A stretch of 50,502 nucleotides of DNA from Alphaproteobacteria bacterium (GTDB lineage Bacteria > Pseudomonadota > Alphaproteobacteria > SHVW01), in the NCBI GenBank assembly GCA_016869645.1, contig VGDO01000017.1:1-50502 (forward strand), read 5' to 3'. The notes under the pieces are model-generated. The model was not told where the DNA came from, did no database searches, and saw only the letters and a program-made list of their open reading frames with translations. A program made the position numbers and the translations under genes. Position 1 is the stretch's first letter. Each line of letters opens with the position of its first letter. Below are positions 25,619 through 33,788 of this stretch, piece after piece.

Positions 25619-27157
25619 ATGTCGAGCGCGTTCAAGCAAAGGGGCGAACACGATCCCGAGGAAGCCACCAGGGCACAGGTGCCGCCGCCGAATGGCGATG
25701 TCGGCGCGATCTGCGCGACGATACGAGACCTCTATAGCCGCGAAGCCCGACGGCTGATCGGTCGGGTGCTGTCAGACTATCTCGAGGCCGCCAAGCTCAC
25801 GCCGATCGAGCTTCTGTACTCCGACAAGCATCTGACCACGCTTTCAGGCGCCGGTACAACGCTGCTTCAGGCGATCCAGAAGGCGGCGGCCCTGCAGGTG
25901 CGCGGCACGGAGCGCGGCGTTGGCGAGCGGATCAAGGAACTGTTCAAGCTGGTCGACGGTGCGTCACCCCGCACGCGGGACATCCTGACGCGGCCGAAAC
26001 CTCTGGGCGTCCAGCCGTCTGACTTGGCTGCCTTGCTGGCTGCCGCAGCCGACGCGCCGGAGGCCGATCGCGACGACATGGCGAATGCCGCGATCGCCGC
26101 CCGCCTCGAGGGCTGTCGGAGCTGGGCCGAGAAGATCGAGCGGCTGGCGCGCGCCTGCGATGCCAATGCGGGCGAGCGGACCGTCGGATATGTCGATGCC
26201 GGCCTCGCCGAAGTTCTCAGCTTCAAACCCGCATTGGACGCCGTGCTCGGCCTCGCGGCGCGCGACGAAGGTCGGCCGCAGCTCCTGGCCGACCTGATCG
26301 GATCGTCGTCGGAGGGCGGCGCACTGGACAGCCACGCGCCCCGGACCGATGCCGGCCAAGCCCTCGCCCGGCTGCTCGCAGCCCACCCCTGCCACGGCGC
26401 TCGGGATGCGCTTGCCGATCACCTGGCCGATCTGCTCGATCGCATCGGCATGTCGGCATCGCCGTCGACCGAGGAGTTCGCCGCTCTCAGCCGGCTGTGC
26501 CGCTCGCTGCGGCGCACCCGGCACTGGGCCTGGAGCGCAGAGCTGGTTGCGGCCTTAGAACGGCGCTTTACCCGCGTCATCACCCGCGAATCGACAGCTG
26601 GACTGATCGGGCCGATGCCCGACGGCGGCACGGAGGCGGAGCGCATCGTCGACATTCACGACGACATCGTCGGCTCGCCGCCGCGGCAGGTCCTGCTCAA
26701 CCATCTCGACGACCGCCTGACGCCGTCACGAATCAAGACGAGCCTCGCCCCGCCCAGCCGCGGACCCGTCGCCCATCTGCGCGCCATCGCGCGGTTGCAT
26801 CAGCGAATCGCGCAGTCGGCCATTGAGAACGGCCGCCGTTCGCGCCTCTGTGCACGCCTGGAGCAGGCGCAGGACGAGCTGGTCCGCGCCAACGAGCTTC
26901 TCGCCAGCATGGAGCGGCAGGGAAGCACGGCCGACAAGGCCATGGCTCTGCTCGATCTGTGCCGGCCCGACGTGCTCGTCGCCAAGACCGTGCGCAACTG
27001 GGTCAAGCGTCAGGCGGTCAGCCACATGCAGCAGGCCGATTTCCTGCCTTGCTTCCTCGAGGGGGCCAAGACCGAGGCCGAAAAGACCCAGCGGCTGCTG
27101 GTGCTGCAGCAGCGGATGGCGCAGGCTGGAATGGTCGAGAAGTCCGCACAGGTCTGA
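25619..27157 (+). CDS. Large helical protein of unknown function
   Basis: A 512-residue protein. The start at ATG 25619 has GGAG 6 bases upstream; the reading frame is open to 25484, but that part crosses the CRP-like palindrome. The composition is Ala/Leu/Arg-rich and nearly all predicted helix, with no transmembrane segment or signal peptide. A coiled-coil-like stretch lies near residues 420-460 (RSRLCARLEQAQDELVRANELLASM). I recognise no catalytic motif. A scaffold or regulatory protein is possible, but nothing beyond shape supports that. It converges with the methyltransferase gene 5 bases after its stop. Confidence 0.75.
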   Translation: MSSAFKQRGEHDPEEATRAQVPPPNGDVGAICATIRDLYSREARRLIGRVLSDYLEAAKLTPIELLYSDKHLTTLSGAGTTLLQAIQKAAALQVRGTERGVGERIKELFKLVDGASPRTRDILTRPKPLGVQPSDLAALLAAAADAPEADRDDMANAAIAARLEGCRSWAEKIERLARACDANAGERTVGYVDAGLAEVLSFKPALDAVLGLAARDEGRPQLLADLIGSSSEGGALDSHAPRTDAGQALARLLAAHPCHGARDALADHLADLLDRIGMSASPSTEEFAALSRLCRSLRRTRHWAWSAELVAALERRFTRVITRESTAGLIGPMPDGGTEAERIVDIHDDIVGSPPRQVLLNHLDDRLTPSRIKTSLAPPSRGPVAHLRAIARLHQRIAQSAIENGRRSRLCARLEQAQDELVRANELLASMERQGSTADKAMALLDLCRPDVLVAKTVRNWVKRQAVSHMQQADFLPCFLEGAKTEAEKTQRLLVLQQRMAQAGMVEKSAQV

Positions 27158-27162
27158 TTCCG

Positions 27163-27666
27163 CTATAGCCAGCGGCGGACGCGCGACTTGTAGTCCAGAT
27201 AGGCGGCGCCGAACTTGCGTTCGAGGTAGCGCTCCTCACGCAGCACGACGCCCCAGTGGATCAACGCCAGAGCCGGCACGAGCAGCACGAGCATCCACGC
27301 ATTGCCGGCAGCAAAGGCAATGCCGCCATGGATGAACGCGAAGGCGACATAGATGGGGTTGCGCGAGCGGGCGAAGACGCCATCCGTGACGAGCGCGGTG
27401 GTCGGCCTCCATGTCGGCACATTGGTACCCACCCGCATCATGCGCACGACGGCAGCGACGAAAATTCCGCCGCCAGCGGCGATGAGTGCAAGGCCGAGCG
27501 CGATCGCCACCTGGCGCGACACCGCTGCCGGCCATGAGAGGGGCCACACGGCCTCCAACGCGAAGCCCAGGGCGAGACCTGCACCATAAATCAGCGGTGG
27601 TCGCGCGACGACGCCAGGCAGGTCGCCGCGACCGGCCCCGTTGTCCGCCGGCGTCGTGCCGGTCAT
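27163..27666 (-). CDS. Isoprenylcysteine carboxyl methyltransferase (ICMT/PEMT)-family membrane protein
   Basis: A 167-residue protein from ATG 27666; a TTG at 27708 that overlaps the previous stop would give 181 residues and cannot be excluded. It has three to four hydrophobic segments and the family's C-terminal motif: VFARSRNPIYVAFAFIHGG, then EERYLERKFGAAYLDYKSRVRRWL, where the RNP and EE..F..Y..Y residues form the SAM-binding half. Bacterial members are methyltransferases of mostly unknown lipid or small-molecule substrates. It is the last gene of the MarR operon. Confidence 0.85.
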   Translation of the reverse strand: MTGTTPADNGAGRGDLPGVVARPPLIYGAGLALGFALEAVWPLSWPAAVSRQVAIALGLALIAAGGGIFVAAVVRMMRVGTNVPTWRPTTALVTDGVFARSRNPIYVAFAFIHGGIAFAAGNAWMLVLLVPALALIHWGVVLREERYLERKFGAAYLDYKSRVRRWL

Positions 27667-27704
27667 GGCCAGGATTTCCCGATCATCGTCGACATGGCCC
27701 GAGG

Positions 27705-28238
27705 TCAATGCCAGGCGCCGGGCGCGGCGCGACCATCCATCATGCGCCGCTGATCGGGCGACAGGCTGGCATGGAAGCGGGCAAAGGCCGGCCGGACCAG
27801 ATGCAGCGTATCGAGCCCTGCCGTCAGCAGCGCTTCGCTGCGGGCCAGAAATGCTTGGATGTCCGAGGCGGTGCTTTCCATGCCGCCGGCACAGGCCAGC
27901 TCGAGCTGCGCCCGCCCCTGTTCGAGCGCCGACGTGACGTCCGACCAGGCCTGACGCTGCTCAGCGTTCAAGCTCAATCCGCGCGCGATATGCTCGACAT
28001 GCTCGTGCCACCGCTGTGCGATGGCAGCGCAGCCGCCGATGCGCTCACGCCGCATCGCGCGCGCATGCCACCGGCTCGGACCGTAATCTGCCGCATGCCA
28101 GCCGTGGCCGGCCGACCAGGCTTGCATGTGATGTCCATGCCCCAGCCACGGCCTCGCGAGCCAGAGGATCCCAAGGCCGATACAAACCACGAGAACCGCG
28201 GTCAGCGTCGAGCCGGCTACGATTTGCTTCCACGTCAT
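27705..28238 (-). CDS. Spy/CpxP-like periplasmic protein (LTxxQ motif)
   Basis: A 177-residue protein from ATG 28238, with GGAG 7 bases upstream. It has one N-terminal hydrophobic segment (STLTAVLVVCIGLGILWLA) acting as signal or anchor, a His/Trp-rich linker (GHGHHMQAWSAGHGWHA) that could bind metal, and a helical domain with two LTxxQ-like motifs, LSLNAEQRQAW and LSPDQRRMM. Spy/CpxP-like proteins are periplasmic chaperones or stress and metal sensors. The frame is open further upstream but is antisense-like there. It follows the nucleoside hydrolase gene by 26 bases. Confidence 0.8.
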   Translation of the reverse strand: MTWKQIVAGSTLTAVLVVCIGLGILWLARPWLGHGHHMQAWSAGHGWHAADYGPSRWHARAMRRERIGGCAAIAQRWHEHVEHIARGLSLNAEQRQAWSDVTSALEQGRAQLELACAGGMESTASDIQAFLARSEALLTAGLDTLHLVRPAFARFHASLSPDQRRMMDGRAAPGAWH

Positions 28239-28264
28239 CGGCAAACTCCATCGCAAGCTGGCGC

Positions 28265-29233
28265 CTAGAGGCGCACGAGACGGGCCAATAGGTCCGATTT
28301 GAATCCGGGATCGATGCCGGAGCAGTAGGTCACGGTCGCAACGCCGGCCGAAATTGTCGGCGAATCGCCGACCAGGAGCCAGGCTCGTCGCAACAGGCGG
28401 CCGCCCTGCGTCTCGATCCAGGCGAACAGCGGCTGACACTGGAAGCGCCCGGGAGAGATCGCATATCCGACGGCCAGGCTGTCGAACGGGTGGAAGCCGT
28501 CGGCACCGAACCAATCGCGCCACACGGAAAGCCAGTCCCGGCTCGTCTCCGCCAGCCATCGCGCGATCGGCGCGCCGCCAGCCAGCCGGTCGAGATCCTC
28601 GCTGGCTATGGTGACCGCAGCCGCCAGTTCGAACGGCAGCAGCGTCACCTTCGCGCCGGCCTTGAGTACCGCCGCGAACGCCTCGGGATCGGTGCGCAGA
28701 TTGAGATCATGCAGATGCATCACGCGGCTGGAGCCGGGAAAGAAAGCAGCACGACCGCCGCGCTGGCCGGCGACCGCGAGGATCCGCTCGATCTGGCCGA
28801 CCCGCCACGGCGCCTGCTCCAAAGCGGCGGCGATGTTGTTCAGGGGACCGAGCGCAATGATCGTCAGACGCTCGCGCGCGAGTGCGTCGACCAGGGCGCG
28901 CGAGGCCGCCGATGGCTCGAGGCCCGGACGATCGGCGCCGCGGTGGACGGGCGCGTCGGGCAATCCCACCGCGCGGGCGCGGGCCATGACCTCCAAGGTC
29001 ATCCGCTGGGCGTCTGCCAGCTTCACGTTGCCGAACACGGTGCCGACGCCGCGCACGGCCAGTTCCGGCGCGGCCAGGGCCTGCACCAGGGCCCAGCAAT
29101 CGTCGACATCGGCGCTGTTGCGCACGCCGCAGGCCGCGTCCGTGTCGATCCAGACGGGCGTGGCCGCCGGCGCCTCACGCGCGCCCAGGTGCAATGCAAG
29201 CAAGGCCGCGACGAGCAGCTTGAGCCGCATCAT
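28265..29233 (-). CDS. Exported nucleoside hydrolase (IUNH family)
   Basis: A 322-residue protein from ATG 29233, with GAGGAG 6 bases upstream. A signal peptide (LLVAALLALHLGAREAPA) precedes the mature enzyme, so it acts in the periplasm. The calcium and ribose-binding aspartates are kept as D30/D32 and D42/D44/D45, but the loop between them (AACGVRNSA) is about eight residues longer than in the usual DTDPGxDD. ALGPLNNIAAALE and FHPFDSLAVGYA (C-terminal Asp) are typical. It would split purine or pyrimidine ribonucleosides into base and ribose. It starts 10 bases after the MarR stop. Confidence 0.87.
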   Translation of the reverse strand: MMRLKLLVAALLALHLGAREAPAATPVWIDTDAACGVRNSADVDDCWALVQALAAPELAVRGVGTVFGNVKLADAQRMTLEVMARARAVGLPDAPVHRGADRPGLEPSAASRALVDALARERLTIIALGPLNNIAAALEQAPWRVGQIERILAVAGQRGGRAAFFPGSSRVMHLHDLNLRTDPEAFAAVLKAGAKVTLLPFELAAAVTIASEDLDRLAGGAPIARWLAETSRDWLSVWRDWFGADGFHPFDSLAVGYAISPGRFQCQPLFAWIETQGGRLLRRAWLLVGDSPTISAGVATVTYCSGIDPGFKSDLLARLVRL

Positions 29234-29243
29234 GACACTCTCC

Positions 29244-29705
29244 TCATCGGTTGCGCTCGAGCTTGCCACGGAGCCGGCGCAGCACCGCCACCGCGGATTT
29301 GAGATCCCGCTCGCTCATGTCACGCGCCATCGCGTCTGCGAGGTCGAGAATGCGCTCGGTGATCTCGCCATACTTCGCGCTGCCCTTGGCGGTGAGCGAC
29401 ACCAGCTTCGACCGCTTGTGGCCGGGATTGTCGACGAACTCCACCAGCCCCGCTTCGGCCAGCTCGTTGACCATTTTCTGGATGCGCTGGCGCGCCACCG
29501 GGCGGGCGCGCGCGATCTGCGGCACCGTCTGGGGTCCGCCGACGGCGAGCCCGCGCATCAGGCCCCAGGTGCCGCCGCCCCAGGCGTTCACGGCGCCGAG
29601 GCGCTGTCCCGCCGCGCGAATCCGGAAGAACGTCGCAGCCGTTTCGACGATCAGGTCGAACATCGCCTCGCCGGCCGGGCTGTGTCGCTTCTTGATCGAT
29701 CTCAT
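29244..29705 (-). CDS. MarR-family transcriptional regulator
   Basis: A 153-residue regulator with a winged helix: GGPQTVPQIARARPVARQRIQKMVNELAEAGLVEFVDNPGHKRSKLVSLTAKG (about 56-108). It begins at ATG 29705 with no Shine-Dalgarno sequence; an inner ATG at 29663 (MFDLIV), preceded by GAGG, is an alternative. Two near-identical palindromes lie directly upstream, so autoregulation is likely. It heads a minus-strand operon with the nucleoside hydrolase, Spy-like and ICMT-like genes and is divergent from the YdhR-like/MetX-like/ADH operon, which it may also control. Confidence 0.9.
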   Translation of the reverse strand: MRSIKKRHSPAGEAMFDLIVETAATFFRIRAAGQRLGAVNAWGGGTWGLMRGLAVGGPQTVPQIARARPVARQRIQKMVNELAEAGLVEFVDNPGHKRSKLVSLTAKGSAKYGEITERILDLADAMARDMSERDLKSAVAVLRRLRGKLERNR

Positions 29706-29744
29706 AATGACAATCAGAATGTCATTATGACAATTAGATTGTCA
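29702..29744. promoter_or_regulatory. Double MarR operator
   Basis: Two 17-bp palindromes of the form TGACAAT-N3-AWTGTCA lie at 29708-29724 and 29728-29744, 20 bases apart and so on the same DNA face. The second has perfect 7-base arms. The first sits inside a longer perfect repeat, TCATAATGACA (29702-29712) and TGTCATTATGA (29720-29730). They cover the start codon region of the marR-type gene and its putative -35 box. Confidence 0.8.
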
Positions 29745-29745
29745 A
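29716..29745 (-). promoter_or_regulatory. Candidate promoter of the MarR operon
   Basis: On the minus strand a perfect TTGACA (29745-29740) is followed after 18 bases by CATTCT (29721-29716), a weak -10. The start of transcription would then fall within a few bases of the ATG at 29705, which would explain the missing Shine-Dalgarno sequence (near-leaderless mRNA). Both boxes lie inside the MarR operators. Confidence 0.4.
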
Positions 29746-29837
29746 GCTGGATCGACGGATCCGTGCCCTGCTCCGGGATTGACAGCCTTGCACGGCGCGG
29801 CCGAACTTAGGCCGTTGTCGTCCGAAAGCCGCCCCAC

Positions 29838-30170
29838 ATGATCATCGCCGTCGTCGAGATCCCCATGCCTCGATCGCTCAGCCGCGCCGAGGCCGCGGCC
29901 ATCTTCCGCGGCTATGGCCACAACTGGCACAAGGTGCCCGGCCTGATCCGCAAGTACTACACGCTGGGCGACCACCACGACACGGGCGGGGTCTTCCTGT
30001 GGCAGTCGCGCGCCGCGGCCGAGGCGGCCTATGCGGACCCCGCTTGGCACAAATTGATTCACGAGCGCTACGGCGCCGCGCCGAAGGTGACCTACTACGA
30101 CATTCCCGTGATCGTCGACAACGAGTCCGGTCGGGTCGAGCACCAGGACGTACCGCTCGCCGCGGATTGA
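29838..30170 (+). CDS. YdhR-like putative monooxygenase / dimeric alpha-beta barrel protein
   Basis: A 110-residue protein. The pattern [63 protein letters not shown] is that of small ferredoxin-like dimeric barrels of the YdhR/ABM type, in which the 'GGxYLWxSRExA' block is conserved. Such proteins are proposed to be cofactor-free monooxygenases or ligand binders. It is the first gene of the plus-strand operon divergent from the MarR gene; a TTGACA at 29779 could be its -35 box. The next gene follows after 20 bases. Confidence 0.82.
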   Translation: MIIAVVEIPMPRSLSRAEAAAIFRGYGHNWHKVPGLIRKYYTLGDHHDTGGVFLWQSRAAAEAAYADPAWHKLIHERYGAAPKVTYYDIPVIVDNESGRVEHQDVPLAAD

Positions 30171-30190
30171 ACAGGACGAGGCATCAGCCC

Positions 30191-31213
30191 ATGACGGACC
30201 ACAAGCTCCTCGAGCTCGGCAACATCGTCCTGCAGTCGGGGATGACGTTTCGCGGCGCGAAGCTCGCCTACAAGACCTATGGCGCGCTCAACGCCGACAA
30301 GTCGAACGCGATCGTGTTCAACACGCCGTTCGGCGCGCATCACACCGACATCGAGTTCTGGATCAAGCCAGGCCTGGCTCTCGATCCCGACAAATACTTC
30401 ATCATCATCCCCAACATGTTCGGCAACGGGTTGAGCTCCTCGCCGTCGAACACGCCTTCGCCCTTCGACAAGGGGCGCTATCCTCACTTCACTCAGTACG
30501 ACAACGTCACCATGCAGCACCGGCTGGTGACGGCCGAGCTCGGCATCCGCAAGCTGCTGCTCGCCGTCGGCTGGTCGATGGGCGGCCAGCAGGCCTATCA
30601 CTGGGCCGCGCTGTTCCCCGAAATGGTCGAGCGGATGGTCTGCGTCTGCGGCGCGGCGAAGATTTCGCCGCACAATTTCGTGTTCCTCGAGGGCGTCAAG
30701 GCAGCGCTGACCGCCGACGCCGCTTATCGCGACGGCTGGTTCCACGAGCATCCGGTGCGCGGACTGCGCGCCATGGGACGCGTCTATGCCGGCTGGGCGC
30801 TCTCGCAATCCTTCTACCGCGAGGAGCTGTGGCGCCAGACCGGCGCGTCCTCGCTCGAGGACTTCCTCGTTGTCGGCTGGGAAGGCAACTTCCTGCGCCG
30901 CGACGCCAACAACATGCTGGCGCACATCTGGACCTGGCAGCATTGCGACGTCAGCAACAACGAGGTCTACAAGGGCGATTTCGCCGCCGCGCTCGGCGCG
31001 ATCAAGGCGCGTGCCATCATCATGCCGGGCGAGACCGACCTCTATTTCCAGGTCGCCGACAATGCCGCCGAGGTCAAGCTGATGGCCAACGCCGAGCTGC
31101 GGCCGATCCCGTCGATCTGGGGTCACCGTGCGGGCAACAATAACGTCAACCAGACGGATTTCCGTTTCGTCAACGACGCGATCAAGCAGCTGCTGGAGCG
31201 CCCGGCGGACTAG
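30191..31213 (+). CDS. Alpha/beta hydrolase of the homoserine O-acetyltransferase (MetX)-like family
   Basis: A 340-residue protein from ATG 30191. It contains the nucleophile elbow GWSMGG with Ser129, the acid in MPGETDLYF, and the histidine in IWGHRAGNN near the C-terminus. The sequence [28 protein letters not shown] is typical of the MetX-like subgroup. True MetX enzymes carry a GGSMGGMQ-type elbow and occur with metW; here the elbow is GWSMGGQQ and metW is absent, so a hydrolase or another acyltransferase is more likely. It is linked to the YdhR-like protein and the alcohol dehydrogenase. Confidence 0.87.
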   Translation: MTDHKLLELGNIVLQSGMTFRGAKLAYKTYGALNADKSNAIVFNTPFGAHHTDIEFWIKPGLALDPDKYFIIIPNMFGNGLSSSPSNTPSPFDKGRYPHFTQYDNVTMQHRLVTAELGIRKLLLAVGWSMGGQQAYHWAALFPEMVERMVCVCGAAKISPHNFVFLEGVKAALTADAAYRDGWFHEHPVRGLRAMGRVYAGWALSQSFYREELWRQTGASSLEDFLVVGWEGNFLRRDANNMLAHIWTWQHCDVSNNEVYKGDFAAALGAIKARAIIMPGETDLYFQVADNAAEVKLMANAELRPIPSIWGHRAGNNNVNQTDFRFVNDAIKQLLERPAD

Positions 31214-31260
31214 CGGCGCGTCGCCGCCCACCACAATCCAGCAACAAGGGTGATTGAACC

Positions 31261-32340
31261 GTGAAAGCCGCCGTGTGCCGCGAGTTCGGCAAGCCGCTCG
31301 TCATCGAGGACATCGACATCGCCGCGCCAGGCCCCGGCGAGATCAAGGTCAAGATCGCGGCCTGCGCCGTGTGCCACAGCGACATCCACTTCATCGAGGG
31401 TGCCTGGGGCGGCAAGCTGCCGGCCGTCTACGGCCACGAGGCGGCGGGCGTGGTCGAGCAGGTCGGCGCCGGCGTCGCGCACATCAAGCCGGGCGACCAC
31501 GTCGTCGTCACGCTGATTCGCTCCTGCGGCACCTGCTTCTTCTGCATCCAGGGCGAGCCGGTGCAGTGCGAGACCATGTTCGCGCTCGACCGCACCAGCC
31601 CGTTGACAACGGCCGACGGCAAGCCCGTGGTGCACGGGTTGCGGACGGGCGCCTTTGCCGAATATGCCGTCGTCCATGCTTCGCAGGCGGTTGCCATCGA
31701 CAAGGACATGCCGCTCGACCGCGCGTCGCTGATCGCCTGCGGCGTGATCACGGGACTGGGTGCCGTGGTCAACACCGCTTCCGTCAAGGCCGGCAGCAGC
31801 GTCGTCGTGATCGGCACCGGCGGCGTCGGCCTCAACAGCATCCAGGGCGCGGCTTTGGCCGGCGCACATCCGGTCATTGCCGTCGACCTGTCCGACGCCA
31901 AGCTCGAGGCCGCGCGCCGGTTCGGCGCGACCCACACCGTCAACTCGTCGCGCGAGGACGTGCGCGCCGTCGTCAAGTCGCTGACCGACGGACGCCGCGC
32001 CGACTACGTGTTCATCACGGTCGGCGCCAAGGCGGCGATCGAGCAGGGCTTCAAGCTGATCCGCCGTGCCGGCAGCCTCGTCGTCGTCGGCATGCCTGCG
32101 ACCGGCGTGCTGACCTCGTTCGACCCGAGCTGGTTCGCCAATGACAGCCAGCGCGTGCTGGGCTCCAAGATGGGCAGCTCGCGGATCGCGGTCGACATCC
32201 CCAAGCTCGTGCAGCTCTACCGCCAGGGCCGGCTCAAGCTCGACGAGCTGATCACCGCCCGCTACCCGCTCGACCGCATCAACGACGCGATCGCCGCCGT
32301 GACGCGTGGCGAAGCGTTGCGCAACGTGATTGTGTTTTGA
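31261..32340 (+). CDS. Zinc-dependent alcohol dehydrogenase
   Basis: A 359-residue enzyme starting at GTG 31261 with AAGGG upstream. Catalytic zinc ligands are C38, H59 and C160, with E60 beside H59 (GHEAAG). The structural zinc site has four cysteines C89, C92, C95 and C103. The cofactor motif is VIGTGGVGLN, and D213 or so at the end of the second strand favours NAD+. The length and GLRTGAFAEYAVVH match the class III-like/aryl-alcohol group. It is the last gene of the operon after the MetX-like hydrolase (47-base gap); intergenic repeats follow. Confidence 0.9.
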   Translation: MKAAVCREFGKPLVIEDIDIAAPGPGEIKVKIAACAVCHSDIHFIEGAWGGKLPAVYGHEAAGVVEQVGAGVAHIKPGDHVVVTLIRSCGTCFFCIQGEPVQCETMFALDRTSPLTTADGKPVVHGLRTGAFAEYAVVHASQAVAIDKDMPLDRASLIACGVITGLGAVVNTASVKAGSSVVVIGTGGVGLNSIQGAALAGAHPVIAVDLSDAKLEAARRFGATHTVNSSREDVRAVVKSLTDGRRADYVFITVGAKAAIEQGFKLIRRAGSLVVVGMPATGVLTSFDPSWFANDSQRVLGSKMGSSRIAVDIPKLVQLYRQGRLKLDELITARYPLDRINDAIAAVTRGEALRNVIVF

Positions 32341-32352
32341 ATCGCCCAGGGG

Positions 32353-32479
32353 CCTCGCCCTGAGCTTGTCGAAAGACGGGGCCGACAGCGGCCAAACGCG
32401 GCGCACGCCTATGCCGTGGTAGTCGCTCTCACACTTCGTACCAGGGCGAACTGGGCTTCGCCCGAGGCTCAAGGTGAGG
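32353..32479. repeat. Dispersed palindromic repeat (CCCTGAGCTTGTCGAA type)
   Basis: CCTCGCCCTGAGC (32353-32365) pairs with GCTCAAGGTGAGG (32467-32479) at 11 of 13 positions, separated by about 100 bases. The left side carries CCCTGAGCTTGTCGAA, a sequence that in many alphaproteobacterial genomes recurs as an intergenic repeat. It fills the 154-base gap between converging genes and may also end transcription from both sides. Confidence 0.65.
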
Positions 32480-32494
32480 ATTCGGGGTTCTGAC

Positions 32495-33781
32495 CTACCC
32501 TTTGACCAACGGCTCCAGCTGTGCCGCCATCGCGAGCATGCGGTCGTCCTCGCCCTGCGGCGCGATGATCTGCACGCCGACCGGAAGTCCTTGCGGCCCG
32601 GTGTGACCCGGCAGGGTGACCGAGGGCACGTAGAGCAGCGTCCACATGCGGCTGAAGACGGGATCGCCGGTTGCGCCGAGGCCGACCGGCGCCTCGCCCG
32701 GCGCGCTCGGCGCCAGCAGGCAGTCGAAATTCTCGAACACGCCCGACATTTTCCGCCGCGCCGCCTCGGCGCGGTCGAGTGCCGCCCTGTACCCGGCAAA
32801 CGGCATGGCAGCGCCCTGGTCGAGAATGGTCGCAAGCTGCCGGCTCAGTTGGACGGCATTTCGCGCATATTCGTCGGCGAGATTGCGCGTGGCTTCGAAC
32901 GCCATGATCGCCTTGTGGGTCTCGACGAGCTGATCGAATTCCAGCGGCAATGTCGCCTCCGAGACCTTGTGTCCCGCCTTGGCAAAGCGCGCTGCGGCTT
33001 TCTCGACGGCTTCATGCGTCGCCGGCTGCGCCTCCTTCCACCATGGTGTGCGGCACAGCCCGATGCGCAACGTGCCGGACCTAGCCGGCGGCGATGCCGG
33101 CACGTCGGAGGCACCGAGCAGCACCGATCGGATGAGCTGCGTGTCGGCGACGCTGCGCGTGATCGTGCCCAAGGTGTCGAACGAGTTCGACAGGCTCTTG
33201 ATGCCGGCCAGGCTGAACGCGCCGAAGGTCGGCTTGTAGCCCACGACGCCGCAGAACGAAGACGGCCGCGTCACCGAAGCGGCCGTCTGGGTGCCGAACG
33301 CGATCGGCACCATGCGATCGCCCACGGCCGCGGCGGACCCGCTCGACGAGCCACCGGGCGTGTGCTTGGGATTGAGCGGATGCGCCGTCTTGCCGGGAAA
33401 GAAGACGGCGAACTCGGTCGTCACGGTCTTGCCGAGCACGATGCCGCCGGCGCGCCGCACCAGCGCCACGCATGCGGCATCCCAACCCGGACGATGACCG
33501 GAGTAGATCGGCGAGCCATAGCCCGTCGGCATGTCAACCGTATCGATCAGATCCTTGACGCCGATCGGCACGCCGGCCAGCGGGCTGGCGACCTCGCCGC
33601 GGTCGACCCGGCGCGCGGCCGCCAGCGCGCCGTCGCGGTCGAGATGAGTCCAGGCGCCGACCACGCTCTCGCGCTGGGCGATGCGGTCGAGACAGGATTG
33701 CACCAGCGCCTCGGCGCTGAGTTTCTTGTCGCGGATGGCGCGCGCCGCTTCGGCCGCGCCGAGCTCGTTGTGCGAGGCCAT
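32495..33781 (-). CDS. Amidase-signature-family amidase
   Basis: A 428-residue enzyme from ATG 33781. The Ser-cisSer-Lys triad is readable: Lys76 (GVKDLID), Ser145 (GGSSSGSAAA) and Ser169 (GTQTAASVTRP). The last block is normally DTGGSIRxP; here Asp-Thr-Gly-Gly is replaced by Gln-Thr-Ala-Ala while the serine is kept. Family members hydrolyse amides to acid and ammonia or amine; substrate is open. It is the last gene of the long operon that starts with a Rieske oxygenase and includes a polyamine-type ABC importer; 7 bases separate it from the preceding gene. Confidence 0.9.
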   Translation of the reverse strand: MASHNELGAAEAARAIRDKKLSAEALVQSCLDRIAQRESVVGAWTHLDRDGALAAARRVDRGEVASPLAGVPIGVKDLIDTVDMPTGYGSPIYSGHRPGWDAACVALVRRAGGIVLGKTVTTEFAVFFPGKTAHPLNPKHTPGGSSSGSAAAVGDRMVPIAFGTQTAASVTRPSSFCGVVGYKPTFGAFSLAGIKSLSNSFDTLGTITRSVADTQLIRSVLLGASDVPASPPARSGTLRIGLCRTPWWKEAQPATHEAVEKAAARFAKAGHKVSEATLPLEFDQLVETHKAIMAFEATRNLADEYARNAVQLSRQLATILDQGAAMPFAGYRAALDRAEAARRKMSGVFENFDCLLAPSAPGEAPVGLGATGDPVFSRMWTLLYVPSVTLPGHTGPQGLPVGVQIIAPQGEDDRMLAMAAQLEPLVKG

Positions 33782-33788
33782 CGCTGAC

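Noticed and set aside
28239..28559. Upstream extension of the Spy-like frame
   Set aside because: The extension overlaps the end of the nucleoside hydrolase gene and is Arg-rich; ATG 28238 has a good ribosome-binding site and begins the signal segment.
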